Assembly (NCBI GenBank): GCA_963783235.1
Contig: CAWAMN010000002.1
Coordinates: 930,001 to 994,000, forward strand
Direction of reading: 5' to 3'
DNA: 64,000 bases
DNA from: Thiohalomonas sp963783235
GTDB lineage: Bacteria > Pseudomonadota > Gammaproteobacteria > Thiohalomonadales > Thiohalomonadaceae
A model generated the notes under the pieces. It made no database searches. It had not been told where the DNA came from and worked only from the letters and a program-made list of their open reading frames with translations. Below are positions 16,124 through 24,872 of this stretch, in pieces; positions within the stretch are counted from its first letter, which is position 1; the number at the start of each line of letters is the position of its first letter. The position numbers and the translations under genes were made by a program.

Positions 16124-16289
16124 TGGTAGTGCTCCCTAAGATATTGCTGAAAAAGTCATCGGCGAAGGGAACGCCTTGGCGGATGGCTCTCTGTTCAGTT
16201 GCTAGTTGCGAGTGGCGAGTTGCCAAGGAAGAGCGCCGGCGGCGATGCCGCCGGCACATCCTCGCTACTGGCTACTGGCTACCAGCCAC

Positions 16290-17294
16290 TCAGTTCGCCG
16301 CAACGTGCTTGACAAAGCGCAGCATGTTGCAGGTATAGCCGTACTCGTTGTCGTACCAGGAAACGACCTTGACGAAGGTGCCGTCGAGGGCGATGCCGGC
16401 GCCGGAATCGAAAACGGACGGGGCGCTCATACCGCGGAAGTCGGTGGAGACGACCTTCTCGTCGGTGTAACCCAGCACGCCCTTCATCTCACCCTCGGAG
16501 GCGGCCTTCATGGCAGCGCAGATGTCATCGTAGGCGGCGTCGCTGTTCAGCTCCACGGTCAGGTCGACGACCGACACATCGGAGGTCGGCACGCGGAAGG
16601 CCATGCCGGTCAGCTTGCCGTTCAGCTCCGGCAGCACCTTGCCCACGGCCTTGGCAGCACCGGTGGAGGACGGAATGATGTTCTCCAGAATGCCACGGCC
16701 GCCGCGCCAGTCCTTCATGGAGGGACCATCGACGGTCTTCTGAGTGGCGGTGGCGGCATGGACGGTGGTCATCAGGCCACGCTTGATGCCCCACTTGTCG
16801 TTCAGGACCTTGGCAACCGGAGCGAGACAGTTGGTGGTGCAGGAGGCGGCTGAGACGATCGTCTGGCCGGCGTAGTCCGTGTGGTTAACCCCGTACACGA
16901 ACATCGGCGTAGCGTCTTTGGAGGGGGCACTCTGAACCACCTTCTTGGCGCCGGCCTGGATGTGCTTCTGGCAGGTCTCTTCGGTCAGGAACAGGCCGGT
17001 GGACTCGATCACCAGCTCCGCGCCAACCTCGCCCCACTTCAGGTTGGCCGGGTCCTTCTCTGCCGTCAGGCGGATGGTCTTGCCGTTGACGACCAGGTTA
17101 TTGCCGTCGACGGAGACGTCGCCCTTGAAACGGCCGTGTACGGAGTCGTACTTCAGCATGTAGGCGAGGTACTCCGGCTCGAGCAGATCATTGATGCCAA
17201 CGATTTCGAGGTCATCACTGAAATCCTGCGCGATAGCGCGGAAGACCATGCGGCCGATACGGCCAAAACCATTGATACCGACTTTAACAGCCAT
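16290..17294 (-). CDS. gap: Glyceraldehyde-3-phosphate dehydrogenase, type I
   Basis: 334 residues. The Rossmann start is GINGFGRIGR; Asp 36 in GINDLL suggests NAD preference as in GapA. The catalytic Cys 152 lies in SAASCTTNCLAP. It reduces 1,3-bisphosphoglycerate in carbon fixation or runs the reverse in glycolysis. The ATG at 17294 has AGGGAG upstream, the same type of ribosome site as pgk. It follows tkt by about 70 bases, so the two are probably one transcript. Confidence 0.97.
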   Translation of the reverse strand: MAVKVGINGFGRIGRMVFRAIAQDFSDDLEIVGINDLLEPEYLAYMLKYDSVHGRFKGDVSVDGNNLVVNGKTIRLTAEKDPANLKWGEVGAELVIESTGLFLTEETCQKHIQAGAKKVVQSAPSKDATPMFVYGVNHTDYAGQTIVSAASCTTNCLAPVAKVLNDKWGIKRGLMTTVHAATATQKTVDGPSMKDWRGGRGILENIIPSSTGAAKAVGKVLPELNGKLTGMAFRVPTSDVSVVDLTVELNSDAAYDDICAAMKAASEGEMKGVLGYTDEKVVSTDFRGMSAPSVFDSGAGIALDGTFVKVVSWYDNEYGYTCNMLRFVKHVAAN

Positions 17295-17366
17295 TGTTAT
17301 TCTCCCTAAGTACGTTTGAAAGCAAATGGGCCGCGGGGAGGCCGACCTCCCCGCACCGAAACAGCA

Positions 17367-19362
17367 TCAGAGTACGTTTTCGACGGCCTTGACCACGTTG
17401 TCAGCGGTAATGCCGAACTCCTTGAACAGCTGGTCAGCCGGAGCGGACTCGCCGAAGCGATCCACGCCGATCACATCGCCGTTCAGACCCACATATTTGC
17501 GCCAGAAGTCGGTGACGCCGGCCTCGACGGCCACGCGGGCCGTGACGGCCGCAGGCAGCACGGACTCGCGGTAGGCGGCGTCCTGGGAATCGAAAACGTT
17601 CGTGGAAGGCATGGAAACCACGCGCACCTTTTTGCCCTTGCCGGACAGCTCATCATAGGCGTGGACCGCGAGTTCCACCTCGGAACCGGTGGCGATGAGG
17701 ATGGCCTCCGGGGTGCCCTCGCAATCGCGAAGGACGTAGCCGCCCTTGGCGATATCGGCGATCTGCTCGTTGGAGCGCTCCATGTGCGGGAGGCCCTGGC
17801 GCGAGAAGATCAGGCAGGAAGGTCCGTCCATGCGCTCCACAGCGGACTGCCAGGCGATGGCGGTCTCGACCTGGTCGCAGGGGCGCCAAAGCGCCATATT
17901 GGGGATGTAACGCAGGGTGGCGATCTGCTCGACCGGCTGATGGGTCGGGCCGTCTTCGCCCAGACCGATGGAGTCGTGGGTGTAGACGAAGATGGAACGC
18001 TGCTTCATCAGCGCCGCCATGCGCAGGGCGTTGCGGGCGTACTCGGAGAACATCAGGAAGGTGCCGCCGAACGGTACGAAACCGCCGTGCAGAGCAACGC
18101 CGTTCATGATGGCGGACATGCCGAACTCACGCACACCGTACGAGATGTAGTTGCCATCGGCCACCGTGCGGGTGATGGCAGTGGCCTCCGGCCAGGAGGT
18201 GTTGTTCGACGGCGTCAGGTCGGCGGAGCCGCCGAGGAATTCCGGCAGCGCCTTGGCGAAGGCGGCAATGGTGTTGCCCGAGGCCTTGCGGGTAGCGACC
18301 TTCTCGCCCTTTTCGTTGGCAGCCTGAATCCAGCCGTTGACGCTCTCTTTCCAGTTCGCCGGCAGTTCGCCGTTCATGCGGCGCTCGAATTCGGACGCCA
18401 GTTCGGGGAACTCCTTCTTGTAGGCTTCGAACTTCTCCTGCCAGTGAACTTCGGCGGAGTTGCCCTTCTCCTTCGCGTCCCAGCCGGCGTAGACATCGTC
18501 CGGAATCTCGAACGGGCCGTGATTCCAGCCGAGGTTTTCGCGAGTAGCCTGAATCTCGTCCTCGCCCAGCGGGGCGCCATGGCAGTCATGGCTGCCGCAC
18601 AGGTTCGGTGCGCCATAGCCGATGACGGTCTTGCAGCAGATCATCGTGGGCTTGTCGTTGACCGACTTGGCTTCATGAATGGCCTTGTTGATGGCATCAG
18701 CATCATGACCGTCGACGTCACGAATTACGTGCCAGCCGTAAGCCTCGAAGCGCTTCGGCGTATCGTCGGTGAACCAGTTCTCGACGTGACCGTCGATGGA
18801 GATGCCGTTGTCGTCCCAGAAGGCGATGAGCTTGCCGAGACCCCAGCGTGCCGGCCAGGGCGCATGATTCATGGGAGATCCCCTCCATCATGCAGCCGTC
18901 GCCCATGAACACATAGGTGTAGTGATCGACGATCTTGTGGGTGCCGCGGTTGAACTGGGCACCCAGGGTACGCTCGGCCAGTGCCATGCCTACCGCGTTG
19001 GTGATGCCCTGCCCCAGCGGACCGGTGGTGGTCTCAACGCCCGGGGCATAACCATATTCCGGGTGACCCGGGGTCTTCGAGTGCAGCTGACGGAAGTTTT
19101 TCAGATCAGCCATCGACAGGTCGTAGCCGGTCAGGTGGAGGAGCGAATAGGTCAGCATGGAACCGTGGCCATTGGAGAGGATGAAACGGTCACGGTCGTG
19201 CCAATCGGGATTGGCCGGGTTGTGCTTGAGATGGTCGTTCCAGAGGACCTCAGCGATATCCGCCATCCCCATGGGGGCGCCCGGATGACCCGACTTGGCC
19301 TTCTGTACGGCATCCATACTCAATGCACGGATAGCGTTCGCTAAGTCTTTGCGGCTTGGCAT
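17367..19362 (-). CDS. tkt: Transketolase, interrupted by a one-base frameshift
   Basis: Read across two frames this is a complete transketolase of about 664 residues. The first part starts at ATG 19362 (MPSRKDLANAIRAL, AGGAG 8 bases upstream) and carries the TPP motif GDGCMMEG. The second part continues LGLGKLIAFWDDNGI to the stop at 17367. The break is at a C4 run (18841-18844 on the plus strand); three C would restore ALAGTLGLGKLIAF without loss. It transfers two-carbon units in the Calvin and pentose-phosphate pathways, and heads the tkt-gap-pgk-pyk-fba run. Both halves are well conserved with no other damage, which favours a sequencing error over a pseudogene. Confidence 0.9.
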
Positions 19363-19796
19363 GTGCGTACTCCTAAAACGTATTGCGAAACTGAAATAAT
19401 CGCGGCACGCCCGGCGCACCACGGTGTTCTTGTTCGGTTCGGCGGTATTTCCCGCCCGCGGAAGGGGCTGCTCTATAAGGGCACTAAGCAATACGAAGGT
19501 GAATGTCTCCCGCAACTGCCCCTATTCCCGAGGTCACTCGACCTCCCTTATGTCCTCGCCGGCCTCCCTGCGATTGTTCTTTTCCAGCGCCCGCTCATGG
19601 GCTGCACCCGGACGGGGATGGGCAGTCAACCAGATTCGCGCGGGCCGCGCAAGGGTATAAACCGGACCGGTGATTCTCCCCGATTCGCCACCCCGGGGCA
19701 ATAGGCGCGACGAGAAAAGCTCGCGACATTGCTTTCAAATCAGTCGCTTATATGCCCACAAAGGATTTTGATAGCAAAACGCCGCGTGTTGTTCAC
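19363..19796. other. Upstream region of tkt
   Basis: There is no supported gene in these 434 bases. The region must contain the promoter of the tkt operon, but I see no convincing -35/-10 pair or LysR-type dyad. Open frames here lack homology and ribosome sites. Confidence 0.5.
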
Positions 19797-19971
19797 GTGT
19801 ACTGTTGCATGCTTGGCGATACTTTCAGAGCCCCCCAAAAATGTCAGGACAAGGCGCAGCGCGCAGGCAATGGTTATTCCCTTGTCAAGCGCTGCAACGC
19901 CGTCATGGCGTTTTTGGGGGGCTCCCTTCGGGCTCGCTGAAAGCACCGCCAAGCATGCAACAGTACACTAG
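19797..19971 (+). repeat. Repeat A, complete copy (MITE-like)
   Basis: A 175-bp non-coding element. Its ends are about 31-bp terminal inverted repeats with two mismatches (19798-19828, TGTACTGTTGCATGCTTGGC..., against 19937-19969). Inside lie a second inverted pair (CCCCCCAAAAA / TTTTTGGGGGG) and a core with GCGCGCAGGCAATGG. No transposase is encoded. The truncated copy at 1325 shares the left end and core. Confidence 0.85.
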
Positions 19972-20031
19972 TTAGGAGGCCCACCAACGTCACCCAAGAA
20001 TAGCCGCTGAACGGCAAATGGAAAGTCCTTT

Positions 20032-20045
20032 CTTGATAGATCAAG
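20032..20045. promoter_or_regulatory. Small dyad upstream of the PhnD-like gene
   Basis: CTTGATAGATCAAG is a perfect 6-bp-arm dyad 109 bases before the start codon, flanked by GTCC and GGAC that extend the symmetry. It could be an operator; nothing else supports that. Confidence 0.25.
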
Positions 20046-20153
20046 GACCCGCAAATACACTCAATCAGATAGCCGTTTTGAAAAAACAGCTCCGGTGCAG
20101 TCCTTGTTGCCAGCTGCTTCGGGCACATAATAAATAAGGGTGGGAAAGGAAGG

Positions 20154-20978
20154 ATGGGATACTCTTCGACCGCCAGCTCGGCCAGTCCCGGCTCGGGCTT
20201 CCGATTACTGGCGTTTCTGCTTCTGGTCACTTTCAGCCTGCCGACGAGTGCCGCGAAACTGGCCTTCGCGGTGCATCCGGTCATGCCACCCGAACGAACC
20301 GAAGCTATTTACGAACCGTTGGTCAGTTACCTCCAAAGGACCACCGGGCACGAGTTGGAGCTGGTGATTCACACCAACTTCCTCTCCCACTGGCAAATGA
20401 TTCGACGCGGGGAATACGACCTTATCCTCGACGGGCCGCATTTCACCGATTATCGCATTCAAAAGCTGGATTACCGGGTACTGGCCAAATTTCCGGCCGT
20501 CGTGAGCTATACGCTGGTGGCCAACCAGGACGCGTTCATCCTCGATCCGGGCGAGTTGGTGGGCAAACGCATAGCCTCGACCCCCTCGCCGGCGCTGGGG
20601 GCGCTGCGGCTTTCACAAATCTTTCCCAATCCGCTGCGCCAACCCCGCATCATCGAGGCGGAAGACTCGGTAACGGCCGCGCGGATGGCCATCGGGGGAA
20701 AGACCACGGGTGCAATCATTCCGGCACCCATGGTGGCCCGTTTCCCTTCGCTGACCACGGTCGCCACAACCGCCCAAGTGCCCTCACCGGCCATGTCGGC
20801 CGCACCGCATGTGGCGGACGGCATAGTTGAGGCACTTCGTGAGGCCCTGCTCCACGCAACCGACAGCGAAGAGGGTCGTGCCGCACTGGAGGCGCTGAAT
20901 ATCGACGCCTTCGAACCCGCCGACAACGCGGTTTACCAGGGACAGGCCCAACTCCTCAAGGACACTTGGGGTTATTGA
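20154..20978 (+). CDS. PhnD-like periplasmic substrate-binding protein
   Basis: 274 residues with an N-terminal hydrophobic stretch (FRLLAFLLLVTFSLPTSA) consistent with a signal peptide. It has the phosphate/phosphonate ABC binding-protein fold: LAFAVHPVMPPE at the mature start, YEPLVSYLQRTTG, and DLILDGPHFTDYR. Such proteins often bind oxyanions or serve as sensors. No permease or ATPase gene is nearby, so it is an orphan receptor. The downstream gene is metK. The substrate cannot be told from sequence alone. Confidence 0.8.
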   Translation: MGYSSTASSASPGSGFRLLAFLLLVTFSLPTSAAKLAFAVHPVMPPERTEAIYEPLVSYLQRTTGHELELVIHTNFLSHWQMIRRGEYDLILDGPHFTDYRIQKLDYRVLAKFPAVVSYTLVANQDAFILDPGELVGKRIASTPSPALGALRLSQIFPNPLRQPRIIEAEDSVTAARMAIGGKTTGAIIPAPMVARFPSLTTVATTAQVPSPAMSAAPHVADGIVEALREALLHATDSEEGRAALEALNIDAFEPADNAVYQGQAQLLKDTWGY

Positions 20979-21093
20979 TTTTCCAAGTAGCGAGGCCCTG
21001 CCAAAACCTCGTACAGGCAATTGCGCCCGTGCTGGTGTAAGATTGGCGGTTTCATCTAAACCCATCTTAAGCTGGAGTATTCGAGGAAAGCCC

Positions 21094-22254
21094 ATGTCGA
21101 ACAGGCATCTGTTTACCTCCGAGTCGGTATCCGAGGGACATCCGGACAAAATCGCCGACCAAATTTCCGACGCCGTCCTTGATGCCATCCTGGCTCAGGA
21201 TCGTCAGGCCCGCGTCGCCTGCGAAACGTTGGTGAAGACCGGCATGGTACTGGTCGCCGGCGAAATCACCACCAGCGCGGTGGTGGATTTCGAACAGGTG
21301 GCGCGCAACACCGTGCGGGAAGTGGGCTACAACAGCTCCGATATGGGTTTCGATTGGGAATCCTGTGCCGTCCTCAACGCGGTGGGCAAACAGTCCCCGG
21401 ACATCGCCATGGGCGTGGACGAGACCGAGGCTCACGAGCAGGGCGCAGGCGACCAGGGGCTGATGTTCGGTTACGCGACCAACGAAACCGATGTCCTGAT
21501 GCCGGCGCCCATTACCTTTTCCCACCGCCTGGTCAAGCGCCAGTCGGAGATCCGCAAAAACGGCACGCTGCCCTGGCTGCGCCCCGATGCCAAAAGCCAG
21601 GTCACCTTCCGGTACGAAGACGGCAAGCCGATCGGGATCGACGCGGTGGTCCTTTCGACCCAGCACAGCGCCGATATCGCCGAGAAGACCGTCCATGATG
21701 CGGTTATGGACGAAATCATCCTCCCGACCCTCCCCAAGGAGTGGATCGACAAGGCTACGCGCTTCTTCATCAATCCCACCGGCCGCTTCGTTATCGGCGG
21801 ACCCATGGGCGATTGCGGGCTCACCGGGCGCAAGATCATCGTGGACACCTACGGCGGCATGGCCCGTCACGGCGGCGGAGCCTTCTCGGGCAAGGACCCG
21901 TCCAAGGTGGACCGTTCGGCGGCTTACGCCTGTCGCTATGTGGCCAAGAACATCGTAGCCGCCGGCCTGGCCGATCGGTGCGAAGTGCAGGTCTCCTACG
22001 CTATTGGAGTGGCTGAACCCACCTCCATTTCCGTTGAGACGTTCGGCACCGGGAAAATCACCCATGACCGCTTGGTCAGCCTGGTGCGCGAATTCTTCGA
22101 TTTGCGCCCGCGCGGCATGGTGGCGATGCTCGATCTGGTTCGCCCCATCTACGCCAAAACGGCCGCCTACGGCCACTTCGGTCGCGAAGATGCGGAGTTC
22201 ACCTGGGAGCAGACCGACAAGGCCGACGCCCTCCGCGAGGCGGCCGGATTCTAG
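21094..22254 (+). CDS. metK: S-adenosylmethionine synthetase
   Basis: 386 residues. It has the N-terminal TSESVSEGHPDK, the ATP-binding GAGDQGLMFGYA, GGPMGDCGLTGRKIIVDTYG and GGGAFSGKDPSKVDRS. It makes SAM from methionine and ATP. The ATG at 21094 has GAGGAAAG upstream. It is followed by the riboswitch-controlled ahcY and by metF, so the activated-methyl cycle is gathered in one place. Confidence 0.98.
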   Translation: MSNRHLFTSESVSEGHPDKIADQISDAVLDAILAQDRQARVACETLVKTGMVLVAGEITTSAVVDFEQVARNTVREVGYNSSDMGFDWESCAVLNAVGKQSPDIAMGVDETEAHEQGAGDQGLMFGYATNETDVLMPAPITFSHRLVKRQSEIRKNGTLPWLRPDAKSQVTFRYEDGKPIGIDAVVLSTQHSADIAEKTVHDAVMDEIILPTLPKEWIDKATRFFINPTGRFVIGGPMGDCGLTGRKIIVDTYGGMARHGGGAFSGKDPSKVDRSAAYACRYVAKNIVAAGLADRCEVQVSYAIGVAEPTSISVETFGTGKITHDRLVSLVREFFDLRPRGMVAMLDLVRPIYAKTAAYGHFGREDAEFTWEQTDKADALREAAGF

Positions 22255-22255
22255 C

Positions 22256-22313
22256 TAACCACGGGGCGCACGGGGAAAACCCGTTTTCAAAAGCCCCGTG
22301 TCCCCCGTGGTTA
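22256..22313. repeat. Compact ACCACGGGG inverted repeat between metK and the riboswitch
   Basis: TAACCACGGGGCGCACGGGG (22256-22275) and its inverse (22294-22313) flank an 18-base centre that itself contains AAAACCCGTTTT. This is the shortest pair of the family in the window and would fold as a strong hairpin just after the metK stop, where it may also end transcription. Confidence 0.75.
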
Positions 22314-22326
22314 AAATCTTTCCCTT

Positions 22327-22411
22327 ACCGTGACTCTGAGGAGCGCTGCAGCGGTTGTCCGTCAGGCTCAGAGGTTCACGGTTTTCCTGGTACAACGGCG
22401 CTCAGCGAATC
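22327..22411 (+). ncRNA. S-adenosylhomocysteine (SAH) riboswitch
   Basis: The leader of ahcY shows the conserved SAH aptamer blocks GAGGAGCGCTGC (22339-22350), GTCAGGCTC (22361-22369) and AACGGCGCTC (22394-22403). P1 is long: ACCGTGACTCTGAG (22327-22340) pairs with CTCAGAGGTTCACGGT (22367-22382). GAGCGC (22341-22346) can pair with GCGCTC (22398-22403), the pseudoknot of this class. Known SAH riboswitches switch ahcY on when SAH accumulates. It ends about 16-20 bases before the ahcY start codon. Confidence 0.9.
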
Positions 22412-22426
22412 GATGGAGCTTGCTTC

Positions 22427-23863
22427 ATGAACGCTGTTCCTTCCGACTTCTCTGATTTTAAAGTTGCCGATGTCTCCCTGGCCGACTGGGGCCGAAAGGA
22501 GATTGCCATTGCCGAGACGGAAATGCCCGGCCTGATGGCCTTGCGCGAAGAGTACGGCAGTGCCAAGCCGCTTAAGGGTGCGCGAGTCACCGGCTCGCTG
22601 CACATGACCATCCAAACCGCAGTCCTCATCGAAACACTGGTGGAGCTGGGCGCCGAGGTCCGCTGGGCCTCGTGCAATATCTTCTCGACGCAGGATCACG
22701 CCGCCGCTGCCATCGCCGCCGAGGGCATCCCGGTCTACGCCTGGAAAGGCGAGACGATCGAGGAATACTGGTGGTGCACCGAACAGGCACTCGCCTGGCC
22801 GGACGGCAAAGGTCCCAACATGATCCTCGACGACGGCGGCGATGCCACGCTGCTGCTTCACAAGGGCGTCGAGTTCGAAAAGGCCGGCGCTGTTCCCGAG
22901 CCCCAGGCAGGCGATAACGAGGAATATACAGCCGTGCTGGGCCTCCTCAAGCGCAATTTCGCCAAGAACACCAGTAAGTGGACCGAAATGGCCGCAGGGA
23001 TTCGGGGCGTTACGGAAGAGACCACCACCGGGGTACACCGTCTGTACCACATGGAGAAGGACGGCAGCCTGCTCTTCCCGGCCATGAACGTCAACGATTC
23101 GGTGACCAAGTCCAAGTTCGACAACCTCTACGGCTGCCGCGAATCGGTGATGGACGGCATCAAACGCGCCACCAACGTGATGGTGGCGGGCAAGATCTGC
23201 GTCGTGCTCGGCTACGGCGATGTCGGCAAAGGCTGTGCGCAAGCCTTCCGCGGACTCGGGGCCACTGTCTGGGTGACGGAGATTGATCCGATTTGTGCAC
23301 TGCAGGCGGCAATGGAAGGTTTCCGGGTGGTCACCATGGACGAGGCGGCGGCCCAAGGCGATATCTTCGTCACCGCCACCGGCAACGAGGCGGTGATCAC
23401 CCACGATCACATGGCCGCGATGAAGAACGAGGCCATCGTCTGCAACATCGGCCACTTCGACTCCGAAATCGATATCGCCGGCGTGCGCAAATATGAGTGG
23501 GAAAACATCAAGCCGCAGGTGGATCACATTGTCTTTCCCCCTTCCGGGGAGTGGCCCGACGGCAAAAAGGTCACCATTCTGGCCGAGGGACGCCTGGTGA
23601 ACCTCGGCTGTGCCACAGGCCACCCCAGCTTCGTCATGTCCGCCTCCTTCACCAATCAGGTGCTGGCCCAGATGGAGCTGTTTGGCCGCGGCGACCATTA
23701 CGAGAAGAAGGTCTACGTCCTGCCGAAGATACTGGATGAAAAGGTGGCACGCCTGCACCTGAACAAGATCGGGGCCCACCTGACCCAACTCAGTCAGGAA
23801 CAGGCGGACTACATCGGCGTGCCGGCAGAGGGTCCGTTCAAACCGGATCACTACCGCTATTAA
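22427..23863 (+). CDS. ahcY: S-adenosylhomocysteine hydrolase
   Basis: 478 residues. It has the substrate region GSLHMTIQTAVL near residue 61, a NAD-binding GYGDVGKGCAQAFRGLGA near 263, and the C-terminal KPDHYRY end that contributes to the NAD site. It cleaves SAH to adenosine and homocysteine, relieving methyltransferase inhibition. The ATG at 22427 has GGAG upstream. It is preceded by its riboswitch, and metF follows after a 140-bp gap that carries a REP-like hairpin. Confidence 0.98.
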   Translation: MNAVPSDFSDFKVADVSLADWGRKEIAIAETEMPGLMALREEYGSAKPLKGARVTGSLHMTIQTAVLIETLVELGAEVRWASCNIFSTQDHAAAAIAAEGIPVYAWKGETIEEYWWCTEQALAWPDGKGPNMILDDGGDATLLLHKGVEFEKAGAVPEPQAGDNEEYTAVLGLLKRNFAKNTSKWTEMAAGIRGVTEETTTGVHRLYHMEKDGSLLFPAMNVNDSVTKSKFDNLYGCRESVMDGIKRATNVMVAGKICVVLGYGDVGKGCAQAFRGLGATVWVTEIDPICALQAAMEGFRVVTMDEAAAQGDIFVTATGNEAVITHDHMAAMKNEAIVCNIGHFDSEIDIAGVRKYEWENIKPQVDHIVFPPSGEWPDGKKVTILAEGRLVNLGCATGHPSFVMSASFTNQVLAQMELFGRGDHYEKKVYVLPKILDEKVARLHLNKIGAHLTQLSQEQADYIGVPAEGPFKPDHYRY

Positions 23864-23884
23864 AGTGGCAGGTGTCAGCTAGCC

Positions 23885-23973
23885 GATCACAAGAGAAGGA
23901 AGGGAGCGGCATCTGCCGCGATTGGGTGCCGAGCGATCGGGCGGAAACCCGCTCCCTCCTTTTCTCGTGATTA
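23885..23973. repeat. REP-like inverted pair between ahcY and metF
   Basis: GGGAGCGGCATCTGCCGCGA (about 23902-23921) and, on the opposite strand, GGGAGCGGGTTTCCGCCCGA form two hairpin units facing each other. Outer flanks ATCACAAGAGAAGGA and its inverse extend the symmetry to almost 90 bp. It resembles REP/BIME elements of gammaproteobacteria and is probably transcribed with ahcY. Confidence 0.65.
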
Positions 23974-24003
23974 GCGGCTTACTTGTGACTCGAGACTCTA
24001 CCC

Positions 24004-24858
24004 ATGGAATCCCAGAAAAAGCATCCGAAGCAGTTCTCGTTCGAATTTTTCCCACCCAAGACCGACCAGGGCAAGGCGAAGCTGTCCGAGGCCGTCGATA
24101 AGCTGAAAGCGCTCGGACCGCGCTACGTATCAGTAACTTTTGGCGCCGGCGGCAGTACGCAGCAGGGGACAATCGAAACGGTACGCGAGTTAATGGAGCG
24201 TGGCTTGGACGCCGCGCCGCACCTGTCCTGCATCGGAGCGACGCGGGAGAGCATCCGCGATCTGCTGCAGAACTACGCCGACATCGGGGTCAAGCGCATT
24301 GTTGCCCTACGGGGGGATATGCCCTCGGGCATGCGGGAACCCGGTGATTTCCTCTATGCCAGTGAACTGGTCGAATTCATTCGCGAGGAGACCGGCGATC
24401 GCTTTCACCTGGAAGTGGCGGCCTATCCGGAGTTTCACCCGCAGGCGCGAAGTGCCCGGGACGACCTCATGAATTTCAAGCGCAAGTGCGAGGCCGGTGC
24501 CAATGCGGCGATAACGCAGTATTTCTACAACGTTGACGCCTACCTGCGGTTCATCGATGACTGCGATAAAAGGGGACTGAAGCTGCCGATCGTCCCGGGC
24601 ATAATGCCCATCATCAATTACAAGCAGTTGGCCCGCTTCTCCGATGCCTGCGGCGCGGAGATACCGCGCTGGCTGCGATGGCGACTGGAGGAGTTGGGCG
24701 ACGACAAGGACGCCATCCGGGCCTACGGGCAGGAGGTCAATACCGAACTGTGCCGCCGCCTGCTGGAAGCCGGTGCACCAGGCCTGCACTTCTACACCAT
24801 GAACCAGGCGGGCCCGACGATGGCGATCTGGAACGCCCTCAAGCTCTCCGGTGAGTAA
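24004..24858 (+). CDS. metF: 5,10-methylenetetrahydrofolate reductase
   Basis: 284 residues, usual bacterial MetF length. It has FEFFPPKT at the N-terminus, VSVTFGAGGST near 42, RGDMPSG near 101 and QYFYNVDAYLRF near 175. This FAD enzyme makes 5-methyl-THF for methionine synthesis. The ATG is at 24004. Together with metK and ahcY it feeds methyl groups into the SAM cycle. Confidence 0.96.
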   Translation: MESQKKHPKQFSFEFFPPKTDQGKAKLSEAVDKLKALGPRYVSVTFGAGGSTQQGTIETVRELMERGLDAAPHLSCIGATRESIRDLLQNYADIGVKRIVALRGDMPSGMREPGDFLYASELVEFIREETGDRFHLEVAAYPEFHPQARSARDDLMNFKRKCEAGANAAITQYFYNVDAYLRFIDDCDKRGLKLPIVPGIMPIINYKQLARFSDACGAEIPRWLRWRLEELGDDKDAIRAYGQEVNTELCRRLLEAGAPGLHFYTMNQAGPTMAIWNALKLSGE

Positions 24859-24872
24859 CCCCTGAACGAACG

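Noticed and set aside
19363..19704. Plus-strand frame of 113 codons upstream of tkt
   Set aside because: No ribosome site, no homology, Arg/Pro-rich composition typical of random GC-rich frames.
19797..19971. Repeat A as a small-RNA gene
   Set aside because: The hairpin potential is explained by terminal inverted repeats; there is no promoter or terminator defining a transcript.
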